This document shows, piece by piece, positions 1 through 15,000 of a stretch of DNA of 64,000 bases. How positions within the stretch are numbered: the first letter of the stretch is position 1; every line of letters starts with the position of its first letter. The stretch spans positions 2,108,001 to 2,172,000 of the forward strand of contig NZ_CP026604.1 in the NCBI RefSeq assembly GCF_003063625.1. The letters run 5' to 3'. Source of the stretch: Saccharobesus litoralis. Lineage in GTDB: Bacteria > Pseudomonadota > Gammaproteobacteria > Enterobacterales > Alteromonadaceae. Below the pieces are notes generated by a model that did not search any database, was not told where the DNA came from, and was given only the letters and a program-made list of their open reading frames with translations. The translations under genes were made by a program, and so were the position numbers.

Positions 1-2
1 CT

Positions 3-3000
3 TCAAGTCAGGTTTTACAAGGGGCTAGTGTTTTAGTTGCAGCTAAGTTGCCTGAGGATATGCCAGACTTTGCAGAAGACTCAGAACTTAAGATTATTGA
101 TGGTAAAAACAGTGTTGAATCCACTCGAAAACTGGATGGCAAGTCTTGGGTTTACAGCACAAATTACGATAGTGGCAGTTTGACGATTGAAAGCCGCTTG
201 CGTGATGTGTCTGGTAACGAAAAACTGCAATCTACTTCAATTGAGAAATTAGCGTTCTTAGACGAACAACAGCATATCGAACTACAAATAGACGATAAGC
301 TGCAAGCAATTGATTTCCTTGACGCAATACCTGGTCAGCAACAATTTGTGGCTGGTATTAATCAACTGCAGGGCGGATTGCAAATTCGCTTAGGTGCAAC
401 CAGCTTAATTGAGCAAAACCAAGGTTCTGTTTTGCAATTGGCGGTTAATGGTCAAGGCATATGGGCGGTTATCGACGAAAACGGTAATCAAGATTTATTA
501 CGTTGGGATCTAAACGGTACTGCGATCAGCCAGCAACGTTTATTCGGCGATGTTAAGTTAATCTCGGATAACTATGTAGTTGTGCAATTGGCCGACAAAC
601 TGCAAGTTTGGATGGTCGATAGCAATGCGTTAGTTCCGCTTAAGTTAATGAGCTTAGATAGTCAGTTAGTTGACTTAGTCGAGCTAGCTGATGATCTTTG
701 GTTACTTACTGAGTTCAGCTTGCAACGAATTGGCACTGATTTAAGTTCACTTGAAGCTCAAGTTGTAGCCACTTGGGAAGCCAAGCCGGGTGCGTATAAG
801 CTAGCCATTAATGAAACACAAATAGAGCAGTGGACTAAATCAGCTGTCTATCCATTTGTAGTCAGTGGTGCTGATTTAATTGAACTTGATGCAATATCAA
901 CAGACCATGAATTGTTAGCTATCGCCCGTTTTGCTGATGTTGAAGCTAAACAAATCGTCTCGGCTAACTATGGTGCTTTATGGCGTTTATCAAATAGCAA
1001 TCAAACACTTGGTTACTTGCAAGGTATTGAAAAGCTCAGCGCCAATAGCCAGTTTGCTTGGTTTACCGACGGTCAAAGCATTTGGCGTCAACAATGGTCG
1101 GCTCGTTCATTAGATGTCCCAGTTATCGCAACTGAGGAATTACCTCATTATCTGCAGATAGGGGTGTCTGATCCGCAAGCGCAAGTTTGGTTTGAAGATA
1201 ATAATGGCCAATTACTGGCAAGCAAAACGCAAAGATTGGCAGACAAAGTTGTTCATTTGGTTGCTCGTAGTCATTTTGCCAACAGTGTAATCGTAAAAGT
1301 GCAACAGCGCGGTGGCGATATCATTGAACAGGTGCTGAGCTTAAATGAAAGCCCATATGCTAATGTACTGACGCAACTGCCAACCGATAAGCATTATGCT
1401 AGCGACGCTTTATTACCTGCCAAAGTTGCGTTATCGAGCGATGCTCGAATCAATAGCTATCAAGTCAGTCATTCTGGTTTAAACCAAGCTTTTGTTAGCC
1501 AAGGTAGTGATCTAGCCGGTTGGATTAGATTATCAAATCAAGCTAATCAAACCACTGATATCGAGTTAAACGGTGGCGATTATAGCGCGGCAATAACAAC
1601 CGCGGTGATCGAACCCGAGCAAGGCCAAATCAAGTTACTTGCACCAGCCAATAACAGTCGCTTTACCGAGGGTGATTGGCTCGATGCACAATTCCAAGTT
1701 AATGGATATGAGACAAACGAGTTCGCCTTTGTAGAAGTGGCGTTATTAGATTTCAATCGCAATGTTGTCAGCAATTGGGTGGTAAACCAACAACTAGGTA
1801 GCGTTTCATTCCGTCTTTCGGCTGTGTCAGAAAGTGACGCTTATTATTTGCGCACTCGTGCATACCGATTAGATGATTACGCCTTTGTGGAAGATGAAGT
1901 GGGTATTCGAGTCTTGCCGCAGCAAAGCAAAATTGCTTATCAAGTGAACGGCATTCCAGACAGTATCTTTGTCGATTCGAATCTAAACATTGAAGTTCAA
2001 GAGACTGGTTCTCAACAAATTAAGAATGCTGATATTCAAGTATTTGCTGCCGATGGAAGTCTAATCGCTAGCGAGTTATTCCGTTTGCAAATGCAAGTGC
2101 CGATTACTGACAAACTCATAGTGCAAATTAACTTGGATGATGGTTTAGGCAACGTTGAGCAATATCGGGAAGATATTTTGGTGTTGTCGCCATGGACATT
2201 ACAAACAGCGGATAACAATATTGATTTCAGCGTGGTGCTGAATGCCAGTGATGATGTTTACTTCTTCAGAGAAGCAGAGCTAGTTAACCAAGCTGGTGAT
2301 ATTCTGCATAGCTTTGATGCTGAAGTTACCGCGGCTACCTTCCTACATGACAGATTGTTGGTTGCTTTACAGGGTATTGGACTGCGCTTTTTTGAAATAG
2401 TGGTCAATCAAGATACTAACCGCAAATCATTAAGATTCTTGGGTGAACACAAAGTTGATGAGCAAATCAATCAGCTCGCCCATTATGGTGAAACCGTTTT
2501 AGCTTATACCCAAGGTGGTTCGTTACTGAAATATAAAGTATCGGGTAATGCCTTAGTGCTTGATAGTGTGAAAGCCTATAGCGCAATGATTAATTTAAGT
2601 GCGATAGAAGATGGCTTTAACTTGGTATTACAAAACCAAGTTATCAAATTGAATAGCCAAGGCCAGAGGGTATCTTCGAATAATCTAAATAATATAGCCG
2701 CTAGCATAGAGCTTGAGACTGGTTTATGGTTAATAGACAAACGTGGTCGTTTGCTCAATTTAAATAATGGCTCTGTGAGGACACACGAGGTAAGTGTTAA
2801 TGCTCATAGCTTGTTAAGTTACAGCCATTATTTAATTGCATTAGATAAAATTAATGACCTGTTAACGGTTATTGATATTGATAATCCGCATAACCCACGC
2901 GTGGTATCGGCGAATGAAGTGGTACTGGGTGACCATTTAACTAAAGCCAAATTCATCGCGGGACGCTTGTATTTGCCAACTGCAACCGATCTAGATTTAG

Positions 3001-6000
3001 ATATAGCTGCGCGTGTGCCGAACAGCTTATATCGCACAGCGCAAGTTAAAGGCAATGCGGTTGACGTCGCCATGAATCAAGGCAGCGTGCTAACTGCGTT
3101 TGAAGCCTATGGCGCGGTATTACAAACAGAATTGCCATTTAGCAGCAGTCAAACGGTATTACCGGGTGAATATGCTGGCGTAGTCAGTAAAACGTTGCTA
3201 CAGCCAACTCAACACTTGTCTTACTACAATCAAGCAAACGATACATTAACCCTAATTGCTGAAAATCAGTCGTTAACTAAGCGAAAACTAAACCACTACC
3301 AAGCAAGATTCTATAGCGATATTGATCTTTATTGGTTGGATAACAAGATCAAGTTTAAGCAAGGTAATGTCCAGAGTGAAGTTGAACTAGATGCAGGTGA
3401 ACAGCTAGCACAAGTTTATCAATGGCGTGGTAAATATGTGGCGGTCAGTCGCCATAAGGTTTATCTGATCTCAACGGGTGAATTGCCAATAGATGAGTTC
3501 AATTTACAAATCAACTTGCTGTTTGCATCCGATGAACCAATAGAGCAATTAACCCTAGCTAATGATTATTTAGTGATGGCCGTGGCCAATAATTTAATCC
3601 GCTACGACTTAAATCAAAATACCAGCTCGTCAATCGCTTACACCGATCAGTTAATTGATATTCAATTTGCGCAGGGCTGTATTTGGTTTAGCACGCTTAA
3701 TGACCTTAACCGGGTAGCGCTAGATAATTGGACGGTTTCAGAAAACCTATACACTGCAACCGCTCCAATTAAAGGCTTGTCGGTTAATAACAGTCATGTT
3801 GCTTTAGCCCTAGGTTTGCAAGGTACTGAGCTTGTCTCTATTCCGCACACTAGCTTAAACGCAAGTACCGCACTAGCTGTGCCAGTTGATGTGCAGAACT
3901 TACAACCGGGTGAGTGGATAAAACTGGGTGTAACATCACCGGAAAATATTGACTCGGTTAGTTATTTTATTAACGAACAGTTGGTGGCGAGATCGAATAG
4001 CTATCCGTTTGCCGTAAACATACAACTGCCTGCCGAGTTAAAGAATGGTAGATGGTTTGATATTAAAGCGCAGTTTAGCAATTTACACGGCGAGGCTAAT
4101 CAAACTTCTGTGGTGCGAGGCTATTTAAGAGGTGATGCATTACCGGCTAATGATTTTAGTGTTGAATTGCAAATGGCAGCCTTAAGTTACATGCCTAAAC
4201 CGCATCATATGCAGGCGTTTGTTTACAACAGCGTAGAAGCTATCAAACAAGTTGAGTTTTATATTGCCAGCGATGCAAATGGCCCGTATGAACTTATGCG
4301 TAAGCATTATGGTCCTGAATATATAGTGACTAAAGCAGTTGAAGCAAATGATCCTAATACTTGGGTCAAAGTGCGAGCTGTTGATATTTACGGTAATTAT
4401 GCGGAATCATCACCGCAGCAATTTACCCGAGTTAATGACTTATTCCCGCCGCAGCTGTCTATGCAGCCACAAAATCCAGTGTTGTTAGGCTCCACGTCAA
4501 CAATGTCTGTCTTGCCGGAAAGTGGTGAACTGAACTTGGAATTCAGTGTGCAAGATGACCGCAGTGATATTGAACTCGCCTTATTAAAACGTAATGGTGT
4601 ATTAGTATGGGCTGGGTTTACTTCCGGGGTCTATCAATATACAGATGCGGATCTCATTGCAGGACAAGATTATTTGTATGAGTTGACTGCAGTGGATAAT
4701 GCCACCCAGCAACAAGCACTTAGCCACACTGTAAGAGTTGTGGAAGACAAAGCACCTACAATAACTGATGTGCAAATACCAAGTGAAATTCTTGAAAGCT
4801 CTGGCTTTAACCTAGAGTTTAATGCAACCGATGATGTCGCGCTGCAACAAGTCAAAGTCACTTGGCCAAATTACGAAGTGGTTCGAGATATTCAAGGCGC
4901 TCAGCAGCAAAGCTTTAGCATTGCCTTAGCTGATATTCGTGGGCCGCAGCAGCGATTGCAAAATGTTCTGTCTAGCACAGCGGTAATTGAAGTTACTGAT
5001 AGTTTTGGTCAGGTTACTCGCAGTGATCACATTGTCACGGTTAAACCTGATTTGGCTCCTGACGCCTCATTAGTCACAGTGATTATGGAACCATATGCTA
5101 TCTACGACAGTAATATTAGCTATCAACTTATTGGCCTTGAATCGGCTGATGACGGTGGCTTAGCGCAACTAAGAGTTGATTTAGTTAACTTAGATACTGA
5201 GCAACGATCGTCAGTATGTACCAATAGTACGCTGCAAAACTGTCAGCAATCGCAATATCATCAAGGCGCTATTTCATCTCCTGATAAACCAGTTGCCAAC
5301 AATAGCCATAGATATCAGTTTGAACTAACCGATGGGTTGCAACAATCAGATAGAACAGCAGAGCAAATCGTTAACTTTACTCATAGACCAAACTTATTAC
5401 GCTTTGTTAGCACAGAGCAACCGGGTGTTAACTTAGGTACGCTCCTAGCTGGCATTGGCGGCTCGTTCCAAGTTGAAGTATTAGATTCCGCTTCGTCTGC
5501 AATACCACTTCAAAATATTGAATGGAAATTAATAGGCGGACAAAGTGACGTCAATTTAGGCTCGTCAACAAGTGACGCGGCAGGTATCGCCTCATTGCAT
5601 TGGGATGCCAACGGTTTAAGCGCAGGCACTTATCAAATCGAAGCCTCTTTGCGTGATTGGCCAACATTCCCAGCCACTGTATTTAGTATCGATGTGTTAC
5701 CGGGTACGCCACAAAAAGTCAGAATAGAGCACATTGCCGATACGATTGCGGGAGAGGCTTTCTCTATTAGAGCGACCTTGTTAGATGCTGCGAACAACTT
5801 GGTCTACACCGAGAATGAGCTGAGATTAACGTTTGCTACCAACCATAGTGATTTTGTTATTCCGTTTGCTGAGCATGTTAACTTTGTCATGATGGGTGAT
5901 TATCCAGCTGCTGACTTGGCATTTAATGCCGGTTTAGGTGAGTTGCAAATGCAAGCGACGACATTAGCGGGTAATTACCAGTTAACGGTTCTTGATGAGT

Positions 6001-9000
6001 ACGGCCAAAACTACCCGGTAGAGTATTTTATTGAGCTTCAAGATACGCAGGCGACAGATGTTTCATACCTGCCTATTAATGTTCAAGCTTCATCAGCTAC
6101 TGGCTTTACTATAAAGCAAATAGCCCAAACCAACTCAGCACAAGGTCGAGAAGACGTGTTAGAAGTGGGGGAAAGTGCTCAACTGGAAATACAATTAGTT
6201 GATGAGTTTGGCAACGCCGTTTCGAAAATCAGGGATGATAGTCAGCAAAGTCTTAATTCGCAAAATGATACTTGGCAAGATGCAAACTTTAATCTTGATA
6301 TCGCCGCCAGTGAGTTTGGACTAATTAACGGCACTGCCGATAATGCATCAATATCGCTGCAATCCGGCCAAGCATCAATCAATATTGAAGCGCAGCAGCC
6401 AGCCGAAATAGAGATTGGTCTAAATAGTCAGGACAGTGACTTAACGCTTGATTTAAATGCGAAGCAAGTTTTAGTGTTCTCGAAAACGTTGCCAGCGATT
6501 TATACAGCAAGTTTTGTGCAGCTGGTTGATAGTCTGGCGTTGCCGTTAGATATTGAGTTTAACGAAGCCGTAGAACTCGCTTTTGGTGACGAATACTTAA
6601 TGGTGTTGGATGAAGCCTCGCAGGTGGTTTCTGGCAGCACAGAACAAGTATCTGACACTGTATTAAGATTTACTCCAGAGCAAGACTTGCAGCTTAATCA
6701 GTGTTTCTCGGTTGATACACAATCTAGTGTGCTTATCGGTGTCGCTGAGCGAGATCCTGTTTTACCGCAAGTATTTAGTGCTTGTACGCCGCAAATCGGC
6801 TTATCAACACCACCAACTCATTCTGTGTTGGAGAACAGCCAAGTTAGCTTGCCAATCGTTTACGGCACAGGCATTCAGGCGTCAGAGTTAGTTAATGGTC
6901 AAATATCAATTAACTCAGACATGCAGCCGCTGTATTTTGAAACGCCGCAATTTACGGTTCCTGATGCAACTAGCTTGGGTTGGCAAGATGGACAAACGAT
7001 TGAAATCAGTGTCAGTGCGAGTCGTTTTGAGCAAAGTGTTAGTGTTGCAAACCGTTTAAGTTATCAGGTTCTAACGGCAACAGGCGACTATGATAACGAC
7101 GGCCTAGATAATGCGTTAGAGCTTAGTTTAGGTCTAAAACCTGACTCTGCTGATAGTGACGGTAACGACATTCTTGATGGTCAAGAAGACAGTGATAACG
7201 ATGGCTTATCAAATATTGACGAAGTTAGCTACGGTAGCCAGCCAAATGTCGCCGACACCGATGGTGATGGCATCAGTGATGGTGACGAAGTCAATCGTGA
7301 TGGCACAGATCCCCTCAGCCAAGATACGGACAATGATGGACTGTCTGATTTGGCGGAATTTGAGTTTGGCTCTAATCCGTTAGATGAAAACAGCCGAGCG
7401 TTAGATACCACAGCTATTACTGCCATTAGCTTAGCGCAAACTCAGTTTGATTATGATAAGAGTGCCGATACCGGCAATATTGTCTTAACAGTACATGCGA
7501 CCATTAGCATTAATGATCAGGAATTCACCATTGATGTTAGCGATGTCGGCTTTTATCCATTAGATTTCAGTAGTGCAGACCATGCAGTAGCCGAGCCTGT
7601 GATTGGTGGTTTTTATCCAGTCGGTGAAGGCAGTACTACTTTAACTGTATCCTTGGGTGAGCATCAGGCAAACGCATCTTTAAATGTATTAGATGCAGTT
7701 TATCTGGGTGAGAACGCAGTATGGGAAAACTTACAACAAGATTATTTGCGCAAGGTACGCGTAGGGAACTTAACCGTGCGTGGTACAAACCAGGTATCAA
7801 TAACGGGTAACTTGTTGGTCGAAGGTGATCTCATTATTGAAGAAGGCGCTAGCCTCGAGCTTATCGTTGACCACGTTACAGTACAAAATGACTTGAGTTT
7901 AGCAAATTCCAGCTCGGTACAATTCTTATCTAGCGCGTTGCCGCAAAATTCAGAAAGCGAACCCAAGTTACCATTTGACTTGGTATACAGCGGAGCCGAT
8001 GTTCAAGTCGCAGGTACATTGCAATTAGCCGGCTCAATTCGTGCTGCTGAATTGCAAATAACAGGTGATATCGACGTAACTGGCAATGGTGCACTTGAAG
8101 CCTACGGTATCTCTGCCAACGCGATGATCCTGAACAATGCAGCACTTGCCGTCAAGGTCAGAGATGATATTTCTCTTACCAACAACTTGTCGTTATCCAG
8201 CAGTACCATCACCCACCTTAACGATAGTGACGTTAAGCCATATGCAACACAATGGCGAATAGCGGGCGATCTAATTGCTACGGATAGCTCAATTACCGCT
8301 AAACATGATGTCGAGATAGATATTGCCGCAATGGCAAATTGCTTTGGCGCTAGCGCAGGCTTGGGTGCTCTAGGTGAAGATAAGTGTGTAATCAGCCATT
8401 ATTTAGATACGCAGAGTTTAGGTTTAGGAGGCTCGCGCAACGGCAACACAGTAGTAACCGGTGGTGCTATTCAAATTGAAGCTGCCAATGTTCAAGTTTC
8501 AGGTACACAGACATTTATTGATGTATCGCCAGTTGGCGGTGCAGCTGGGGCATTTGGTTTAAATACCCAGTCTATAGATGTATCTGGCTTCAGTGGTGTA
8601 TTCGTTGATGCTAGTGGCGCAAATCGTCATATTATTGATGCGAGCGAGTTGGCTTACGCTAATTCTGGCGGTCGAGTGGTCATTAATACTGCTAGCGTGA
8701 TTGGCGATATAGATTGGGCGCAGCAGGTTAATACCCAAGCCGGTTCGTTGACCATTCCAGCTCAATTACTTTCACTATTCGCAGATTGTGAAGATCAAGA
8801 TTGCTATCAAACACAAGGCGTCGTGGAACTTAGCCCTGCTGCCAGTGGAACGTTAGTCCTGACAATAAATAATGATTCCGCTTTGATTTCACAAGGCAAT
8901 GACAGCTTTGTCGCACAAGGGGTAAGCCTAGCTAACCACACTGTATTGCCAAGCCAAATGCAGACAGTCGGTTATCATTTTGTTGATAGTGCAGCTGTTG

Positions 9001-12000
9001 ATGAAAACGGCTTAGTTATTGATGTTAGTGGAACACCTTGGTTAAACAGCTTAGGCGATGTGTTACCACTAACGGGAGTTGAAGTTGAACTGAATACTGG
9101 TGCTAGCACAGAAGTTGTCACCATCCACCATAATACAGAGTCGCAGCTGGTAACGGATATCCCAGCTTCTATCAATATTATAGACATTGTCAGTATTCGT
9201 GGTATTCATCGCTTTACCCAAATCGAGCTTGGCCATAGCTATTGGCATTTCGGTCAAGACAAGCTGCAAGTGTTAGATGTTGCAGGTAGTAAACTACATA
9301 ACTCGCAAAATGATAGTTTGGATATTCAATCTAGAATTCAAGCCGCAGAAGTTTCTGATGCGCTGGCCTTGCGCGTATTGACCCATGGTGGCCGAATTAA
9401 GGTCGAGCAGGAGCTTAACTTTATCGGACGAGAATACCTGCGCCCTGAAGAAGTTGACACTGAAACCAATGAAGTCACAGTGCTTGATATTCCGCCTGTT
9501 GAAATCGTCGCAAGCCAGATTAATTTTGATGGTGATTTGTTACTCAACGATGCTTTAACTTGGGGCTTAGCTGCAAATAGCATTAACGTAAATGGTAATT
9601 TCACTTTACAAAACCAAGCCACTTTAACCTTGCCGCGAACAGAAGTTCAGGGCAATCAACCATATGCTTTAAACCTTAACGTAACAGGTGATATCAGTAT
9701 CGCCCGCCCTGAATTAGCGGATGGTCATTTAAGCTTGGTTGCGCGTGGTTACTTACCGCAAGTAGGTGAGTTTACTCAGTCAGTATATGGCTTAACCCAA
9801 GCTAGTGATGCTGGTTTTGGGGCTGTGATTGATGATAGCAATAGCAAATTAATCCAAAGCTTACTGCCTATTGTTGCGCCTGACAACATGCTTGGCGCTG
9901 GTCAAGCCAAGATTACAGCTAATCAAGCATTAGTTAGCCATGATATTGATTTAAGCGGCCAGTCTCACGATTACGTTGTGGTGCAATCGCCAAGTGCCGG
10001 TAGTTTAGTCTTTAATCTTCAGCAAGCTGATATCTATGGACTGATTGATGCCCGAGCTGGTGTAGCAAATAAAGCCAATGCAAAAGTAGGCTTGCCGGGT
10101 AAGGTAATAATTAACGCTACAAATACGAGTCTCTCTGGCTACCAGTTAAACCAAGCCAGTAATAACAGTGCTGCTGCATCCAGCTTAATTAAGCTGGATA
10201 GCAACTCAACATCAGCAATAGAAGCCTACTTTGGTAATCCGCAGTTGGCCATGAGTTGTAGTAAAGCCCAAGGCTGTGAGGTGCAAACCATTAAATTACC
10301 AAGCTTTGGCCAACGCCTCGCTAACAACGCAGTGCACTTAGGTAGACAACAATGGCAAATAGACGTGAATGCGGATTGGTCGGTTTCACCTGACGTGTTT
10401 GCTCAACACCAAATCGCTTTTGATATAAACAATGTTGCCAATAGTCTTGCGCAAATTTCAGAGGTTGAGGAGCTAGGTAATAATCAATATCGAGTTACAT
10501 TAGAGACAGAGACTGATTTAGCCGACATTGCTCAACAGCCGATAATTGGTGTATATCAATTTACTAGCCTTAATTTAGCTTCGAACGTCGAATTGGATTT
10601 TGGTGATGACTACCTATTACTGACTGAAAACAGTACACTGGATCTGGCTAACAATAGCCTAATCAAAGTTAAAGAGTCTTCTGCTGACGCGATTGAGAAA
10701 TTGGCGGCGAGTGATGCAGGTATTTATCAACCACAAATTTATTTAGATAGCTTGCCAGATATAGCAGGTGAAGACAGTTATCGCTTTAGTGCTGAAGATA
10801 TATCTTTAGCCGCTGGCAGCTTAGCAGCAGAGAATAAAGGCTATCAGTTTAATGCGAGCAACAATATTAATGTCACCGACTTAATGGTGCAATCCAATGC
10901 CAATGTCAATTTAATCGCGCAAAACAAAGTCAACTTCTCTGGTGATTTAACATTGACCTCTGGTTCTTGGACTTATCTGTATTCAGGGCAGCCATTGGTT
11001 ATTCAAGGCGATTTAACGCTGGATAGCGGTTCATTCCTGCGAATTGAATCAAATGCTGGTATTCAAGTTCTTGGCAATATCGATATCGCGTCTGACGCTA
11101 CTTTAAGTTTAGCTGGTGGTATGCCGGGCTTAGTATTAGATGTTGCTGGTAATGTCGATATTAACGGTGAAATAAAAGCTATTAGTCATCAATTTGATTT
11201 TGCTCCGGGTGAAAATTGCCACGCTGGTCAAGCAAATGAAATAACCGATGCCAATAACCAAAATACGGACAGTAACATTGACTGCCAATTCGGTTATTTC
11301 CGTAAACCAGCTTATCCTTCGCAAGGGCATGGTGATGGCGGTTATCTGAAACTCATCGCCAATCAAGTTACACTGAACGGTACTATTAATGCCGCTAATC
11401 AAGGCGATGCAACTTATGTCGGTGGTAGTGTTGTTATTGAAGCCGATAGTTTCACGGGCAGTACTCAAGGTATTATCAATGTTTCTGGCTCAGATGGCGT
11501 TGGTGCGGGTCGTATAGCGGTTAAGTCGCCACTTAATACTTATTTAGGTGAGTATCAAACTGTGCGAAATGGTAATCATCTAGGTGCCGGTGTTGGAACC
11601 TTGTTCTTACAAAATAGTGCCACTGACTTAGGTCATTTAATTGTAGACGGTGGCGTGACTGAAGTCAGCGACATAAGTCAGGCTAAAGTCTACTCAACTT
11701 CTATTCGCAATGTTGGTGAAGGTGACGTTGGCTGTATTGAATCACTTGGTCAAGACAGATACAAAATTTCACCACAAGGCTTATGTGCAGAGACTTGGCC
11801 AACGCTTAATGGCTCAACGACTGAGGGGCAATTGCATTATCAGTTATTAGAACTTACGCACGACGCTACGCGTATCAATATCAACACCTTACCGCTCGGT
11901 GGGGCGACACCTAAAGTTGCTATTTATGCTGGTGATATTGATGACGTAACAGGCTTAACACCAGAGTATCAAAATACCATTGAGACTCATCGTCACTGTG

Positions 12001-15000
12001 GTCACGATACAACCGAAGCTGAAGCGCAAGTTTACCTTCCAGCAGGCCAATACACTTTGGTGGTATCAGATATAGACGACTGTGCAAAACCGGCTGTCGA
12101 TTACCATATTGCTTTCAATCAGCCTGAAATTTTATGGCATGACTCAATTGTTAATCCGATGCAAAGCTTGATGGGGCGTTTTGTTGATTTATCCGGAGAT
12201 AGCCAAGAACATTTGGAAATTATAGCTAATGATAACTTTAGCTTTACGGTAGAAAGTAGCGAAGACATCAGTGCAATAACTGGAAAATATCAAGGTGTGA
12301 TCCCACTTAGAGCGTTATCAGTGGTTGGCGGTGCTGCTGTTGACCTAGGTAAGGACAGGGTAACGGTATCTGAGCCAGAAAATTCACTATTTGATAGTGA
12401 TTCTGCGATTCGTATAGCCGCAATGGGACAAAACTTTGTTAATCGTATTGTTGATTCGGGTATTGCTGCAGAATTGACCGGCCCTTTGATACTCACTGCC
12501 CAGCATTTCAATAATGAAAGCAAAACCTTCGAAGCAGATGAAATTATTATTCAAGGTAATTTTTCACTAGAGTCTAATGCGGATGTAACAATTATTAGTC
12601 AGACACTTGTTATCGAAGGCAGTGTCGCGATTGAAAACAATGCTCGTCTAAACTTGAATGTTACGGGTACAGCTGTTGTGAAAGGGGATCTTCAATTAAT
12701 TAATAATTCTCATATTCGGAGTGATGCAAATCTGGATATTAATGTTCAAGGTAATATTTATATTGACGAGTGGTCTTCAATTTCTTCTTATAATTTTATT
12801 GGTTCTACAAAGTATCAGTGCCATGCCACCTATATTAATCAATACATTGATGAACCTGAGAATCCAGCTTCATGTATATCTGGTTACTATCGCTTTGCTA
12901 ATACCATTGGAGTTCGGTCTCAAGAGTTCTTTGCTACAGCAGGTGGAGTTGTTTCGTTATCGGCAAAAGAAATTGAGCTGGAAGGGAAATTGCTTGCTGA
13001 CGGAATAGCAGAAATAGGTACGGCAAGTGGCGGGTCAATTAATGTAGTTGCTGAGCGAATGAGGTTTGGTTCAAATGCCGAAATAGATACCAGTGGCGTT
13101 AGCGATAATCGATATTTTTATAGAATCAATGCAGGTCGAATAGCTTTGCAAGTTGATGAGTTAGTCGACTTCAATCATGAGCGGCACATAGAAAATAAAG
13201 GTGGAACTACTTTTTATAAACAGATATCTGACCAACACGGTCATCTAATTGTTAACAGCGATACTTTTATTCGCGGAGCTGGTAAGCATGAAATTAAGTG
13301 TGTTGAGTCGGTCGGCGATGATTTATGGAAAATCGGAGTTAATGATTGCGGGCATGCTGACAAGACCCCTTGGCATGATAGCGAAGAAAATTATGCCCAA
13401 AGTTTAGTTGGCCGTTTTGTAGTACTAGACATTGATGATCCTAACGCACCTGTTTATGAGGTTTATGCCAATACTAGTGAAAGCTTGGTTATACAAACTA
13501 ACGATAACCTAGAATCTTATATTGGTAAAACGCTGATAGGTAAAGTGCAGTTCGATTCGTTAACAGTAAAAGAAGAAACTTATTTTAATATTGATGTAGG
13601 TGATAATTGGTTGTCAGTTGATATTTTCAAAGTAGATGATGTCGTCTCGGATTTTTATGTTGGTGCCTATCGTCTTGATATTTACACCCCGGCAACTATT
13701 TCAAATATTAGATACTTTGACACTGAAGTGCGAGGTGAAGTAAATGTTTGGGGTGACGTTATATTTCAAGGGCTAGGTATTTTCAGTCCTTTGAATTTAA
13801 ATATTTCTGGTGACGTAACATTCACCAATTCTATCTATTCATATTCATTTGATGAAAAAGGTATTGAGATTAATGCAACAGGTAACGTTACGTTTAACGA
13901 TAGTGTTGATACCCCGTCTGTGACAGTAAATAGTGAAGGTACTATAACGGTTAACGAATACATTTCTGCCAAATGGGTTGTGTCAAGCTGGGGCTTCGAT
14001 CAATCTGGTGATGTTTCCAACTATCATTTACCAGATCGCATAGCAGGTTATTGCCACGCATCAGTACCTTGGTTGTTTACCGAAGAACAAATGAAAGCAT
14101 GCACTTTAGGAAACTTTCACACCGCTACTACACCGGGCTTTTTAGGGTATTCAGATTGGGATGAACTTGGCAGTGTGATTAGCTTAAATGCTAAACATGT
14201 AGTTTTAAACGAGTTATTGACAACTTGGTATTCAGACAATAACGGTGAAATCAACATCCATGCAGATAAATTATCTATAACTAATAAAAGAGCGTATTTA
14301 GGAACATACAGCTATGGTAATTATAACGGTGCTGACTATCATGTTGGTGGCAGGATCGCTATTTATACAGATGAAGTAGAGGTATTGATAGATGGTATTG
14401 CTGGAACGACTGAAGATTTAATTGCTGAAATCTATAACTTCGGTGGAACGACTTATATTGAAGAAGGCGGCTATAGTTCACTTTTAGTTGATAACGACGC
14501 TGACCAACCTTACTCGAATGTAACCTATATTCGAGGCATGGGGAAACATGTCATTCGGTGTATAGAAGCGTTAGGATCTGACTTATGGTCGATTAGTATT
14601 GATGAATGTGGTGAGGAATTAACCCCTGAGTGGTATAGTAGTAAAACTAGGCCTGAATTGAGCTTAGAAGGGATGTTTGTTTCTTTGGATATTGCCAACC
14701 GAAGTAGCAGTGTATACAAGGTCGAATCTAACACAAGTAATGCATTAATCGTGTCAAGCTCTGATGATTTGACCGCTTTCTTAGGTAAAACTTTGCAAGG
14801 TTATATCAGTTTAAATGAGTTGCGAGCCACTTCAGGCAGCTTTGTTCATTTCTCTGATAACTATGTGGAAGTTAGCGATGTTGTTGTTTGTGATGCCTCG
14901 AGTAAAGTTTTAGTCAGTGATGATTCGATATCTCTGGTTGAATCTTTGCAAGCGGTAAATCCAGATTGTCGAGTATCAGAAATGCCTGATGTTCCCGCGT

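Noticed and set aside
48-48. TTG at 48 as the true start of the first giant gene
   Set aside because: The frame is open to the left edge, there is no signal peptide after it and no ribosome-binding site, so the gene enters from outside the window.
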